Assembly (NCBI GenBank): GCA_963575745.1
Contig: CAUYUJ010020557.1
Coordinates: 1 to 64,000, forward strand
Length of the DNA: 64,000 nt
Origin: Prorocentrum cordatum
Lineage: Eukaryota > Sar > Dinophyceae > Prorocentrales > Prorocentraceae
Reading direction: 5' to 3'
Below the pieces are notes generated by a model. It searched no databases. It had not been told where the DNA came from and worked only from the letters and a program-made list of their open reading frames with translations. Of the stretch, positions 30,938 through 39,654 are shown in pieces. The stretch's first letter is position 1, and each line of letters opens with the position of its first letter. The position numbers were made by a program, and so were the translations under genes.

Positions 30938-31668
30938 CCTTGCACAAGAAACCCAACCCGAAGACCCCAGGGCGTCCATCGACGTTTGGCGTGGGGGCGT
31001 CACGCTTCCCAGACATCGGAACCATCGCAACCCAAGAAACCCACGGCACCCTGGAGGCAAGCAGGGTGCTTCTCGACATGGGTCTCCAATGTCGTCCTCT
31101 CCTCCTCCCCTCCTCCTCCTCCTCCTCCGCAGATCCAAAAGGCGCCTCTTTACTCGACGAGGGGGCCCAGATGCCGCCGGAGACCGGTGCGGTACATCCA
31201 GCTGCCCCAGGACCACCGCGTTGCGTGGCGACGTCCGACCCCTACCCCCAGCAACCATCGGACTCCTCCTCCTCCTCTTCCTCCTCCTCCTTCCTCCTCC
31301 TTCCTCCTCACCCTTTTCCTCCTCTCATCCCTCCTTCTCCTGTCCTCTTCATCCTCCTCCTCCTCCTCCTCCTCCTCCTCCTCCTCATCGATGGGATGGG
31401 GGGGCGAAGTTCGGACGTCGCCACGCGCTCGACGAGTTCCGAACCCTACCCATGCCGCCCATCGAGCTGCCCGAATCGTGGATCGGCGAGGGTGCAGTGG
31501 GGGGGCCATGCCAAGAGCCCCCCTGCCTGCCTCCAGGGTGTCCCGGGCTTCTCGGGCGTCGATGGTCCTGCGATGGAGAGCGCGACGCTCCCACGCCAGA
31601 CATCGACGGACGCCCTGGGGTCTCAAGGTCGGGCTTCTTGTGGAAGGTCCTGGGGTCTAAAGGTCTCT
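30938..31668. mobile_element. Family H foldback element
   Basis: The left arm (from about 30938, with AACCCGAAGACCCCAGGGCG, TTTGGCGTGGGGGCGTC and CACCCTGGAGGCAAGCAGGG) is repeated in inverted orientation by the right arm (about 31500-31668; reverse complement contains GAGACCCCAGGGCGTCC, TCTGGCGTGGGAGCGTC and CACCCTGGAGGCAGGCAGGG). The innermost parts of the arms share GCGTGGCGACGTCCGA. The loop holds CCT microsatellites (31265-31390). No transposase is encoded; ends are approximate. Confidence 0.7.
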
Positions 31669-32018
31669 TGCGTGCTGGCCTCCGCTGCAGGGTTCGGATC
31701 TCGCCACCGACTCGCTCGCCATCGCTCGGACGTCCACTCCCTGTGTTTTTTTTCGGTTTCGTGCGTGGTTTTTTCGCCAAGCGATCAAGGATGCTCCTCG
31801 ATGGTCCGCGCCGAAAGAAAAATGCACACGTCCGGGCGATGCCAAGCTCGTGGCCCTGCCGGCTGGGCCCGCCACGCAGGCCTGGAGCACCCCCGCGCGC
31901 CGAGCGCAGGGGCGGGGCGCTGCAGGCCGCAGGGCTCGAGAGGGGGGGGTGCCCGATGAGAGGGTGCTCCTCGGCCCGCCGAGTCTGTGCGCGGCCCGGC
32001 TCTCCTCACGAGGCCGAA
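31669..32018. other. GC-rich, nothing recognised
   Basis: No gene or repeat boundary that I can support. Confidence 0.4.
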
Positions 32019-32568
32019 AGGAGGAGGAGGAGGAGGAGGAGGAGGAGGAGGAGGAGGAGGAGGAGGAGGAGGAGGAGGAGGAGGAGGAGGAGGAGGAGGA
32101 GGAGAGGAGGAGGAGGAGGAGGAGGGAGGAGGAGGAGGAGGAGGAGGAGGACAGGAGGAGGAGGGATGAGAGGAGAAGAAGGGGGAGGAGGAGAGTAAGG
32201 AGGGGGAGGAGGAGGAGGAGGAGGAGGGGAGGAGGAGGAGGAGAAGGAGGAGGAGGAGGAGGAGGAGGTTGTTGTGGAGCGGGCTAAGGAGGAGGAGGAG
32301 GAGGAGGAGGAGGAGGAGGAGGAGGAGGAGGAGGAGGAGGAGGAGGAGAGAGAGGAGGAGAGAGGAGAGGAGGAGAGAGGAGAGAGGAGAGGAGGAGGAG
32401 GAGGATGAGAGGAGGAAAAGGGGAAGGAGGAAGGAGGAGGAGGATGATAAGGGGGAGGAGGAGGAGGAGGAGGAGGAGGAGGAGGAGGAGGAGGAGGAGG
32501 AGGAGGAGGAGGAGGAGGAAGGAGGGGACAGGAGGAGAGGAGGAAGGAGAGGAGGAAGGAGAGGGTGA
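32019..32568. repeat. Long GGA/GGAGGAAGGAGA tract
   Basis: About 550 bp of (GGA)n with variants. The last 30 bases consist of the 12-bp unit GGAGGAAGGAGA, which also starts the tract on the far side of the LINE at 39655. Long frames (poly-Glu, poly-Arg, poly-Gly, poly-Ser) are not genes. Confidence 0.95.
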
Positions 32569-32726
32569 GGGTGAGGGCCACCGAGAGCGCGTCCGATCCG
32601 AACACGCCTCAGGAACAGATGGGACCCTGAGGGCCGCAACGCGGCGGAAATATTATGAACTGAGAGGGCAGGCGGGGGCCAGGGAAAACCGACGCCACAA
32701 AACCGCTCCCAGGAGGGCGAGACGAG

Positions 32727-35700
32727 TTACGTCTGCGCCTTGCCCTCGGGGCGCTTGGGGCGCCCTGGTCGGCCGTGGAAGATCCTGTCGATCAACCCCA
32801 GCTGATTAGCCCTCGTGCTCGGATTCTCTGAGAGCCCAGCACAGGGACGACGGAGCTTCCGAACGCTCCGTGACGTCTCGAGGGTCGTCGTGCCAGCACA
32901 CTTGCGGCAGCAGTAGACCGAATTCACACAAAAAACGTCATGGCCCAGTGCCGCAAATTCGGCAATGAACTCGTTCGACCCCGAACTGTTTGAAACCTCG
33001 CCTACGGCAGGCTCCTGGGGAGGGTCCGTGTGCCCAGGAAGGGGACCCTCCGAGGCCTCTGAAGGCCCTTCCCCAAGAAACTGCGCGACAATGACCTGTG
33101 ACGGGGCGATGCGGGGGTCCGACACTTTGACCCAGACCTCCACCGAATTCTTAAACCATTCCGCACAGGCTACCCTCTGGAGGCTAGAGGGCTCACATCT
33201 CCTTCCCGACCCCGTCATAAGCCACGCTAGGGTCGAGTCCGATCGAGCCGATCTCCCACAACTCCTGCACCTGTGCTCGTTGGGTCTCTTGCACCACCAA
33301 AGCTCATGATCAGAACCCCGTCCGAACACGACTGGCTGCCCCAGGATCTCACGGGCCTCAGGATCCTGAACGGGTGGCGGGGGACCTCGGCCCCAACTCT
33401 CCGAGGCGATAACACGTAAGCACGCCCATGACACAAACTGCAACGTGGCCTTATGGACCTTCAGGGCCTCCGAGAGCGACTGGGAAACCGTGTTGGCGAT
33501 CATGTGGTGCGCCGCACCCGCCTTGGCGAAATAATCAGCCCAGGCATTGCCGAGCCAGTTCTCCACCTCTTCAGGATTCTCCAGCACACTGTCGAGGTCA
33601 CGGTGTGCAGGAGTCCACTCAAAACGAACAGGGTACTCAAGTACCCGACGCTGCGCAGCCTGAAAAATCTCTCGCCATATCCTGGCGTGCTTGCCTCGGC
33701 CGTGCTGGAGGGATTGATCCCAGGAATTGCCCTCGGTAACCAGTCCCAGGAGGTCAGACGCGATCAGCTCGTGATCAGGATGACATTCCAAACCCATTTT
33801 GATCGCATATCTCTCAGCACGGCCAACAGTCTGCACATAGAAGGGCAGGGGTCCATACACAGCACGGACAGGCAAAAGAGTCGTGGGGTCAAGCTGGATG
33901 CATGAATACCCGCACCGCCTAGTCTCTGGAACGCTGGAGGCGAGGCCCGAACCGTCGGTGTAGCTCTTGGGGCCCCAAGGCCCGTCGGTGTCGCCCCAAA
34001 GGAGAACTTCTGTGCTTATAGTGTCGAGCCCAGGAATACCCGCGGGAGGAGCAGGGACCCCGAAGACCAGATAATTGGACTCCCAAGCCAGACGCCCATC
34101 ATACCATTCGCCCCCCTTCAGGAGCATGCCTCTGGTTGCCTCCAAATCCTCTGAGATGTCCAAGAAGTCCTCGCGCTGCTTGAGCAGCTCGGGGCAGTCG
34201 TAGAGCACGTGGCCCCAAATACCCTGAGACTGGGCCCCACAAGCAGCACGCGGCCTGATTGGTACCTTGTGGCGGGCATCTTGGAGCTGAGGGATGGGGC
34301 GGTTTCCCGACCAGTGCGCTTGGAGGGCCCCGAGTCTACGAACGCACTTGATACTCTTCACCGAGTTACGTAAGTCTCGGTGCCATATCTGCTCGCCAGG
34401 TCCAGCAGTGTAAAAATGCTTGAGCAGCCGCTCGTCCTGCCAACGCTGGATCCCCTGAGTGAGGAAGACCTTCAGGTCGGCAGGGCACATAACTCGCAAG
34501 TCGAAAACGTTGCCTACATCATCAGCCACCATATGACTAGATACTAGATTCCACCCGATACGTCGTAAGGTCAGCCAACAGGCCCCGATCGGGCCCCGAG
34601 TATTTGCCCAAGACAGTGTGCCAATCCTATCTCGAAGAGCCTCCCAAGCCCGATGTAAACGACTGTCGGGTATTCTCCTGTCCCAGACCCACTCCGCAAA
34701 CTTGATGACAATGGCTAGAGTGGCGTGGTAAATAGGATCGTAGAAATCGCTCTTGTGGCTAACCAAGTAGGCAGTCACACCAGTGTTAAATTTACCTGGC
34801 GCGCCGTTCAAGACGGCGGCGAAAAGACGCAACTCTCGAAGTACAACGCCGCTTACTCCAGCAACTGCAGCACCGTGCGCCACTGATGGAAGGGCGCCTG
34901 TGCGCCACAGAGCCGTCGCGACCTTGCCGACAGCAGACTTCAGCATGGAAAACCTCGCCTTCCTCTCTCTGAGCTGTTTGAGGCGCTTCTTTTCCATGCC
35001 CCGAATCACCTTGGGCCCCGTGGGCTCGTGACCTAGGTTCCTCATGTGGCCTTTGTGCGGGATCTTCATGGAGCCCATGTGGCGCTGCACCCCCTTCCAG
35101 AACTTCCGAGAACCAACAACGGCCCCAGACTTGGAAGCCTTCAAGATCGTGCCGAGGCCCTTGGAGTCCTGGACGAAACCCCTCGCCGCCAGCGCAAGGC
35201 ACTTGGCCTCCGTAGGGTCCTGGGAGGTATGTTGGAGCCCAATGTCGTCCATGAGCGTCCTCGGGGTCACCGTGGGGGAGACCTTCGAGACCCTCTGCAC
35301 CGACCTATAGGTAAGCAAGTACAAGACGTACGTAGCGTGAGTACACCCAGCTAGGATCCCTTGGAAGGACCGAAACCCTCTGGATACACTCCCAAAGGCC
35401 CTTATACGACGGGGCTGTTGGTAGCTCTGAATGAGGAGCCACAGCAGACGTAGTGGAAACCCCAGAGCCTGGCCTTCTCGGAGCAACGCATGTGGGTCCA
35501 CCATGTCGTAACACTTGCTCATATCAAGCAAGATCGTACATGTCTGTTCCCCCAACAACTGCGCAACCTCCGGCTGAATATTATGATCAAACGCCGAGTC
35601 CGTAGATGTGTGGCCCGCTCTCGTGCCCCACATCTGGTCGCACTGGTAGCCAGCCTGCCACGCTGCCGAGACTGGTCTTCTGAGCTTGCCCCAGATACGC

Positions 35701-37577
35701 ACCAAAGCGTGAGATAGCACAATCAATCGTGTGTCCCCGTCAGGTTTAGGTAAGCGAACCATTTCACTGTAAACCCGCTCAGGAGGCCAGGACAGCCACT
35801 GCTCGAAAAACATAAACATCTTGGCCATGCGCTCGAGCGCTTGGTCCGGCAGAGCGTCCAGGCATCTGGGTGAAATTCTGCTCGGCCCAGCTGCCGTCCG
35901 CGTCGAAAACTTGCGAATGGCAGCCCGCACTTGCTGGTGGTCGAGCTCGGGCAGAGCAGGCCAACTCTCGTGGCCTGGCGGCAGCCCTGGGGGCAACAGG
36001 TCGTGATGCCGCCATGCGCCTTCCCACGCGTCAAGGGTGTGGTTTGCCAGCAGGTACGGCTGAGCGTTCACGTCGAAATTGAGCTGCTCCTGCTTGCCGC
36101 GCACCTTGGAGGCTGCATGGGCCCGACTGGCCCCACCTAGAAAAGCCTGCTTGGCCCAGCCTCGCCAAGCCTTCTCCGAGGCCCCTCTCGCTGCCTTCAG
36201 CACCTCATCGGCCTTCCTCGTGATGTTGTCCAGGCCCGACTCGAAGTCAGCATCGCCGATCATGCCCAGGCCTCGCAGCAGGAAGTCTACGGTGTCCTGA
36301 TCTAGGTAGTGGCATGTCTTCTTGTCGCGGGCGATCCTGCGGCAATATTGGTCCACCTCGTAGAAGGCCTGCAACACCTTGGTGTACTGCAGGGGCGTTA
36401 GCTGGCAGACCACTGAAGCCAACTGTAACCGCTGACAAAACCTGCCCAGTCGGTCCCGCTCCGACCTGAGATGCTGACACCATCTCTTGGCCGTCGCCCA
36501 AGCATAGACCTTTGGCTCGCGGTACGTACGCCGACGCGGAGGTTCCCATGCCAGCAGCTTCCACTTGAAACGTGGAGGGCCTGACCTGCCAACGAAAGGG
36601 ACCGCGTCCTTGTCAACCTTGTCATACCGCCCTGCCAGCTCGAAATCGATACCGTCCAGGACCGTGTCCCACAGCAGGGCCAAATCTGTAACCTCCTTCA
36701 CTTCCAGAAAAACATGGTCCACTGCCTCCCACGGGTACGGGAACCTGGCGCACCCACATGGCGGAGTAACAGGGAAAGCCCTTGGCTCGTCTGGCACGAG
36801 ACACCATGCTGGCCTATCTTTGCCCAGGAGGTCAATGCTAACTGGGTAATGCGGAGGTGGTATTGTGCCGTACATGTCCTCCACCACTGCGGCCCCGAGC
36901 CTTGACGACAAATTTGCACGCGCGATGAAGTAATCGATCGTAGACTTGCCGTCCTCCTTGCAGCACGTGGCCGACGCTGGCGTGTAAGACAACCCAGCAA
37001 GAGACTCAATCCACCTCCTCGCATTCAGAGCTGCTATGTCAGAATTCCAGTCACCTGCTAAGATCCAATCGAAACCCGCAGCATTCCAGGTCGCAGCTCT
37101 CTGCGCTATGGCCCACAGCATGGAAAGGTTCTCACCCGCCAGCCCAATGCTAGTCACTAAGTAGGCACTGACCACACTCACCCCCCCAGGAACGCCCCAA
37201 TTGACAAAGCTGGCAACCACTCTGCCTGGGTAGATGATGGGGTCGCCGTCAGGAGGCGTCGTGATCATCACGTTCGTGGGCACCAATATTGCGACCCCGC
37301 AGTGATTGGCCTGCGGGCCCCTAGCGTTGGTCGCCAGGGCTGGTGCCCACATCCCGTGGAGACCGAGGTCCTTGGCGCGGTGCTGGAACTCCCCGAGGCG
37401 TGACTCCACAATCCTCGTCTCCTGTGCACAAATGATCTTGGCCTTCGCAACAGCCAGGAAGTCGAACAGTGGCCCGAAGGAACCTGCATTCACCGACATA
37501 ATTGTTCCCGCAATGGCGGGTGAAGAAGATTTTCCCTCCAACTCGCCCGTCTTAGATATATCGGACCCGACGCTCAT
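32727..37577 (-). CDS. LINE ORF2: endonuclease, RT, RNase H
   Basis: A 1616-aa frame from the first ATG (37577) to TAA at 32727. It remains open upstream to a TAA at 37626, so a longer N-terminus by readthrough is possible. Domains in order: APE endonuclease, about 25-250 (NAGSF, CAQETR, GDWNSD, STIDYF, HYPVS); reverse transcriptase, about 550-830 (motif A LLDMSKCYDMVD, motif B GILAGCTHA, motif C LMDDIGL); a Cys/His region near 1110-1130 (CGAQSQGIWGHVLYDC); RNase H, about 1200-1360 (YTDGSG, GRAERYA, ASDLLG, TPAHRD, NAWADYFAKAG); and Cys/His motifs near 1430-1440 (WWCKRPNEHRCRSCG) and nearer the C-terminus (YCCRKC). It would nick target DNA and copy the element RNA. Motif B lacks the usual PQG and motif C is MDD, not YADD. 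No internal stop or frameshift. Confidence 0.92.
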   Translation of the reverse strand: MSVGSDISKTGELEGKSSSPAIAGTIMSVNAGSFGPLFDFLAVAKAKIICAQETRIVESRLGEFQHRAKDLGLHGMWAPALATNARGPQANHCGVAILVPTNVMITTPPDGDPIIYPGRVVASFVNWGVPGGVSVVSAYLVTSIGLAGENLSMLWAIAQRAATWNAAGFDWILAGDWNSDIAALNARRWIESLAGLSYTPASATCCKEDGKSTIDYFIARANLSSRLGAAVVEDMYGTIPPPHYPVSIDLLGKDRPAWCLVPDEPRAFPVTPPCGCARFPYPWEAVDHVFLEVKEVTDLALLWDTVLDGIDFELAGRYDKVDKDAVPFVGRSGPPRFKWKLLAWEPPRRRTYREPKVYAWATAKRWCQHLRSERDRLGRFCQRLQLASVVCQLTPLQYTKVLQAFYEVDQYCRRIARDKKTCHYLDQDTVDFLLRGLGMIGDADFESGLDNITRKADEVLKAARGASEKAWRGWAKQAFLGGASRAHAASKVRGKQEQLNFDVNAQPYLLANHTLDAWEGAWRHHDLLPPGLPPGHESWPALPELDHQQVRAAIRKFSTRTAAGPSRISPRCLDALPDQALERMAKMFMFFEQWLSWPPERVYSEMVRLPKPDGDTRLIVLSHALVRIWGKLRRPVSAAWQAGYQCDQMWGTRAGHTSTDSAFDHNIQPEVAQLLGEQTCTILLDMSKCYDMVDPHALLREGQALGFPLRLLWLLIQSYQQPRRIRAFGSVSRGFRSFQGILAGCTHATYVLYLLTYRSVQRVSKVSPTVTPRTLMDDIGLQHTSQDPTEAKCLALAARGFVQDSKGLGTILKASKSGAVVGSRKFWKGVQRHMGSMKIPHKGHMRNLGHEPTGPKVIRGMEKKRLKQLRERKARFSMLKSAVGKVATALWRTGALPSVAHGAAVAGVSGVVLRELRLFAAVLNGAPGKFNTGVTAYLVSHKSDFYDPIYHATLAIVIKFAEWVWDRRIPDSRLHRAWEALRDRIGTLSWANTRGPIGACWLTLRRIGWNLVSSHMVADDVGNVFDLRVMCPADLKVFLTQGIQRWQDERLLKHFYTAGPGEQIWHRDLRNSVKSIKCVRRLGALQAHWSGNRPIPQLQDARHKVPIRPRAACGAQSQGIWGHVLYDCPELLKQREDFLDISEDLEATRGMLLKGGEWYDGRLAWESNYLVFGVPAPPAGIPGLDTISTEVLLWGDTDGPWGPKSYTDGSGLASSVPETRRCGYSCIQLDPTTLLPVRAVYGPLPFYVQTVGRAERYAIKMGLECHPDHELIASDLLGLVTEGNSWDQSLQHGRGKHARIWREIFQAAQRRVLEYPVRFEWTPAHRDLDSVLENPEEVENWLGNAWADYFAKAGAAHHMIANTVSQSLSEALKVHKATLQFVSWACLRVIASESWGRGPPPPVQDPEAREILGQPVVFGRGSDHELWWCKRPNEHRCRSCGRSARSDSTLAWLMTGSGRRCEPSSLQRVACAEWFKNSVEVWVKVSDPRIAPSQVIVAQFLGEGPSEASEGPLPGHTDPPQEPAVGEVSNSSGSNEFIAEFAALGHDVFCVNSVYCCRKCAGTTTLETSRSVRKLRRPCAGLSENPSTRANQLGLIDRIFHGRPGRPKRPEGKAQT

Positions 37578-37625
37578 GCTACCACGTCCGAGATCCAAAT
37601 GTTCATCAGCGGGGGCGGAGGGAGA

Positions 37626-38393
37626 TTACAAGGCTGCACCTGCAGCCTCATCGCGTTCTGACTGACGTATTCCCAAGGGGTTCGGGCAAATAGTGGGGAA
37701 GAGGTCGTCAGCTTCTCGATATTCGTCAAGAAACTCGAAAGGGTCGTACTCCCCGTCCATGTTTGATCCCACCATGGCCCCAATAGGTCGGTACCCTCTG
37801 CCGTCCGATGTCGGGGCAGGCTCGCAGCGAGGCGAAGAGGGTGAGTGGTGCGTGCCGCGGGGGCCCATGGCCTCCCGCGGTCGGTACTCTCCGCCCTCAG
37901 TTGTCCTCAATGCTGCTTGCCCGCTGTCGACGGACGGTGAGCAGTGCGTGCCTCCTGGGGCTGAGAATGTCATCGATGCACACCCCATCTGCGAAGCAGA
38001 AGCCGCACTCTGCAGGGTGCACGATGCACGGGGTTCCACCTCAGCGCTCTGCTCGGCAGGCCGAGTGAGCATTGCTGAGGGTAGCCAACTCGTGCCAATA
38101 CCATTCTCATCCCAAGAGACATGTGCCGATGACGCAGACGCAACCGCCCCCCGTGACGTACACGATGCACGGGGTTCGACCCCAGGCCTCTGCTCGGCAA
38201 GCCGAGTGAGCCTCCCTGGGGGTAGCCGACGCGCGCCAATAACCTCAGACACATCCCAGGAGGCACTTGCCCACGGTGTAGTGCTCGCCGCCGACGCCGT
38301 GGTCCTCCCTGGAGTCGTAGGTGAAGCTGATACCCCGCTTCGAGGGGACACATCATTGCTTGCCGTCATTGCTGCTGCAGAACTGAGTAACAT
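37626..38393 (-). CDS. LINE middle ORF, 255 aa, unknown function
   Basis: An ATG at 38393 lies 22 bp after the ORF1 stop, and the frame runs to TAA at 37626, 48 bp before the first ATG of ORF2. It is in the same frame as ORF2, separated from it by that single stop. The first two thirds are Ala/Ser/Pro-rich and contain a duplicated segment (LTRLAEQRPGVEPRASCT and LTRPAEQSAEVEPRASCT). The C-terminus is acidic and aromatic (NMDGEYDPFEFLDEYREADD). No known domain. It may be a separate protein, an N-terminal extension of ORF2 (by readthrough or a stop-gained mutation), or just a spacer that happens to be open. Confidence 0.5.
   Translation of the reverse strand: MLLSSAAAMTASNDVSPRSGVSASPTTPGRTTASAASTTPWASASWDVSEVIGARRLPPGRLTRLAEQRPGVEPRASCTSRGAVASASSAHVSWDENGIGTSWLPSAMLTRPAEQSAEVEPRASCTLQSAASASQMGCASMTFSAPGGTHCSPSVDSGQAALRTTEGGEYRPREAMGPRGTHHSPSSPRCEPAPTSDGRGYRPIGAMVGSNMDGEYDPFEFLDEYREADDLFPTICPNPLGIRQSERDEAAGAAL
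38021..38280 (-). repeat. Tandem duplication inside the LINE
   Basis: Two imperfect units of about 120-140 bp share CACGATGCACGGGGTTC, CTCTGCTCGGCA, GCCGAGTGAGC and GGGTAGCC. They give the duplicated peptide of the middle ORF. Confidence 0.75.
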
Positions 38394-38415
38394 TCCAATC
38401 CCGATATTGACGAAT

Positions 38416-39465
38416 CTACTGTTTGCGAGCCCTCTTGCACGCTTCAATGTACGTCGTCTGGAACCGCTTGAACCTCTCCGTGACTGCCTCGGCGGAGACG
38501 CTCTCGTCCGTGGGGATTCCTGCAGCATTGAGCGTGGCCCGCATGTCCTCCTCCCCCATCTCGATGTCTGAAATTTCATCATCTTCAGGCTCTTGTGCAG
38601 GTGGCTCTGGAGCCTGGGGCGAGGGTGGCTTTGCCTGCGGCGCCTGCTGCAGCTTGGTGACCGTCTCCGCCATAGCTTGTAGCCCAGCCGTAAGATCAGG
38701 CCCCAAGCCCAGAGTACTGGCGACACGCCCCAGCTTTTCCACCGACACCGCAAACCCAGGAAGCATCTCATGGAGCGTGGGCGGCCGTTCCTGCTCTGGC
38801 GGGCGGGCCTGGGACATGGCTTTGCGCGTATCCTCCTCGAGCCCGACCACTTCAGCGGAAGCCTCCACGAGCTTGGCCTCAGCCTTGTCCAAGTGTCCCT
38901 GCAGCTCCAGGATCTTGGCTCTCTGCTCCTCGACCGCCCTGCGTACGCTGGACTCGTGGGACCTCGCATGCTGGAGCTTCGCCGCCAGCGATCGAGCCTG
39001 GTCCTCAATCGGGCGTCCGTCAAACAGCTCCCGCTCCAAAGTCTCCTTCTCCTTCTTGAAATTGGCCAGCACCGTCGCGTCCCTGTCGGAGGAGAGCATG
39101 GGCATGATGGAGTCCAGCTCCTTGATGCGCTTGCGTTTCTCCTCAGCTCCGTCGGGCTGTGACTGCGCCCATGGTGGTGGCGGTGATGGCTCAGCCTTCT
39201 CTGCGGTGAGCCTCTTGACCTGTTCTTCGAGCTGTGCACACCGAGCAGCGAGGCCTTTGTCCACTGGGCTGGGGCCCTTGGATCCCGCAGCATGGACGCT
39301 GGGGGTCTTTCCTCGCTTGTACTCTTTGAACACCACCGACTTATGAAGCTGACACTGCTTGCAGTACAACGTACCTCCTGCATTGAACCACGGCTTGCCA
39401 GTGACAGAGTGGACGCACGACTTGCATATCCACGGTTCGTCAGCAGCAACCCTCCGAGGAGCCAT
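38416..39465 (-). CDS. LINE ORF1: zinc ribbon and coiled-coil protein
   Basis: A 349-aa frame from the ATG at 39465 (MAPRRVAADEPW…) to a stop at 38416. Residues 14-38 contain two CxxC pairs (WICKSC and LYCKQC, spaced like a zinc ribbon). Residues about 70-205 are charged and heptad-like (KRIKELDSIMPM, NFKKEKETLERELF, EEQRAKILELQGHLDKAEAK), predicting a coiled coil. A Pro-rich stretch (PPSPQAPEPPAQEPEDDE) and a short basic C-terminus (ACKRARKQ) follow. By analogy with other LINE ORF1 proteins it probably binds the element RNA as an oligomer; that role is inferred from position and architecture only. The 5' UTR back to the spliced leader is 167 nt. An alternative longer frame upstream of the ATG uses no ATG. 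Confidence 0.8.
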   Translation of the reverse strand: MAPRRVAADEPWICKSCVHSVTGKPWFNAGGTLYCKQCQLHKSVVFKEYKRGKTPSVHAAGSKGPSPVDKGLAARCAQLEEQVKRLTAEKAEPSPPPPWAQSQPDGAEEKRKRIKELDSIMPMLSSDRDATVLANFKKEKETLERELFDGRPIEDQARSLAAKLQHARSHESSVRRAVEEQRAKILELQGHLDKAEAKLVEASAEVVGLEEDTRKAMSQARPPEQERPPTLHEMLPGFAVSVEKLGRVASTLGLGPDLTAGLQAMAETVTKLQQAPQAKPPSPQAPEPPAQEPEDDEISDIEMGEEDMRATLNAAGIPTDESVSAEAVTERFKRFQTTYIEACKRARKQ

Positions 39466-39632
39466 GGCGTTCGCAGGAGACTGGGCCACGGGCTCCTGTG
39501 CTGGGAGGCCGTGCCGCAAGCTGCGATGCGTGGGGCGGACCACGCACCGCTCTGCCTGGGGCGAACCAGGCGAAGGATGAAAGCTGGCCGCGGACTAGCG
39601 GTATCCACTTTGTTCCCTGGGGAAACCAAAAC

Positions 39633-39654
39633 CTTGAGCCAAAATGGCTACGGA
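39633..39654 (-). other. Dinoflagellate spliced-leader sequence fused to LINE
   Basis: The minus strand reads T followed by CCGTAGCCATTTTGGCTCAA and G, a perfect match to the 22-nt dinoflagellate spliced leader (first base degenerate D, here T). It is followed at once by GTTTTGGTTTCCCCAGGG and the LINE 5' UTR, and preceded by minisatellite. Because the leader is normally joined to mRNAs by trans-splicing, a genomic copy at this position means the element was copied from a trans-spliced transcript. It is not a spliced-leader RNA gene: no donor GT with an Sm site follows. Confidence 0.93.

Larger units (their letters stand above)
32569..39654 (-). mobile_element. Near-intact 7.1-kb LINE retrotransposon
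   Basis: The element runs on the minus strand from a spliced-leader sequence (39633-39654), through a 167-nt 5' UTR, ORF1, a middle ORF and ORF2, to a 3' UTR of about 160 nt ending in CCCTCACCCTCACCCTC next to the minisatellite. All three frames are open. Its domain content (endonuclease, reverse transcriptase, RNase H) places it among APE-type non-LTR retrotransposons with RNase H. Both ends abut GGAGGAAGGAGA repeats, so the target duplication is at least partly hidden in the minisatellite. There is no poly(A) tail. The exact 3' boundary is uncertain by about 20 bp. Confidence 0.9.

Noticed and set aside
32019-32605. Long open frames in the GGA tracts (poly-Glu, Arg, Gly, Ser, Pro, Leu)
   Set aside because: Trinucleotide repeats lack stops in several frames; no codon signal or domain. 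The same applies at 2640, 5321, 10935, 20530, 31260, 45838, 46530, 56090 and 62205.
37693-39346. Plus-strand frames of about 290-310 codons opposite the LINE ORF1 and middle ORF
   Set aside because: They are antisense shadows of GC-rich coding sequence; the minus strand has the zinc ribbon, coiled coil and conserved order.
37626-39629. A single 667-codon frame spanning both ORF1 and the middle ORF
   Set aside because: Its upstream two thirds overlap ORF1 in another frame with Arg/Ser/Pro-biased composition and no ATG at the far end; only the part after 38393 is kept.
39633-39654. Spliced-leader RNA gene
   Set aside because: No GT donor with following snRNA-like sequence or Sm site; the leader is joined directly to the LINE 5' UTR.
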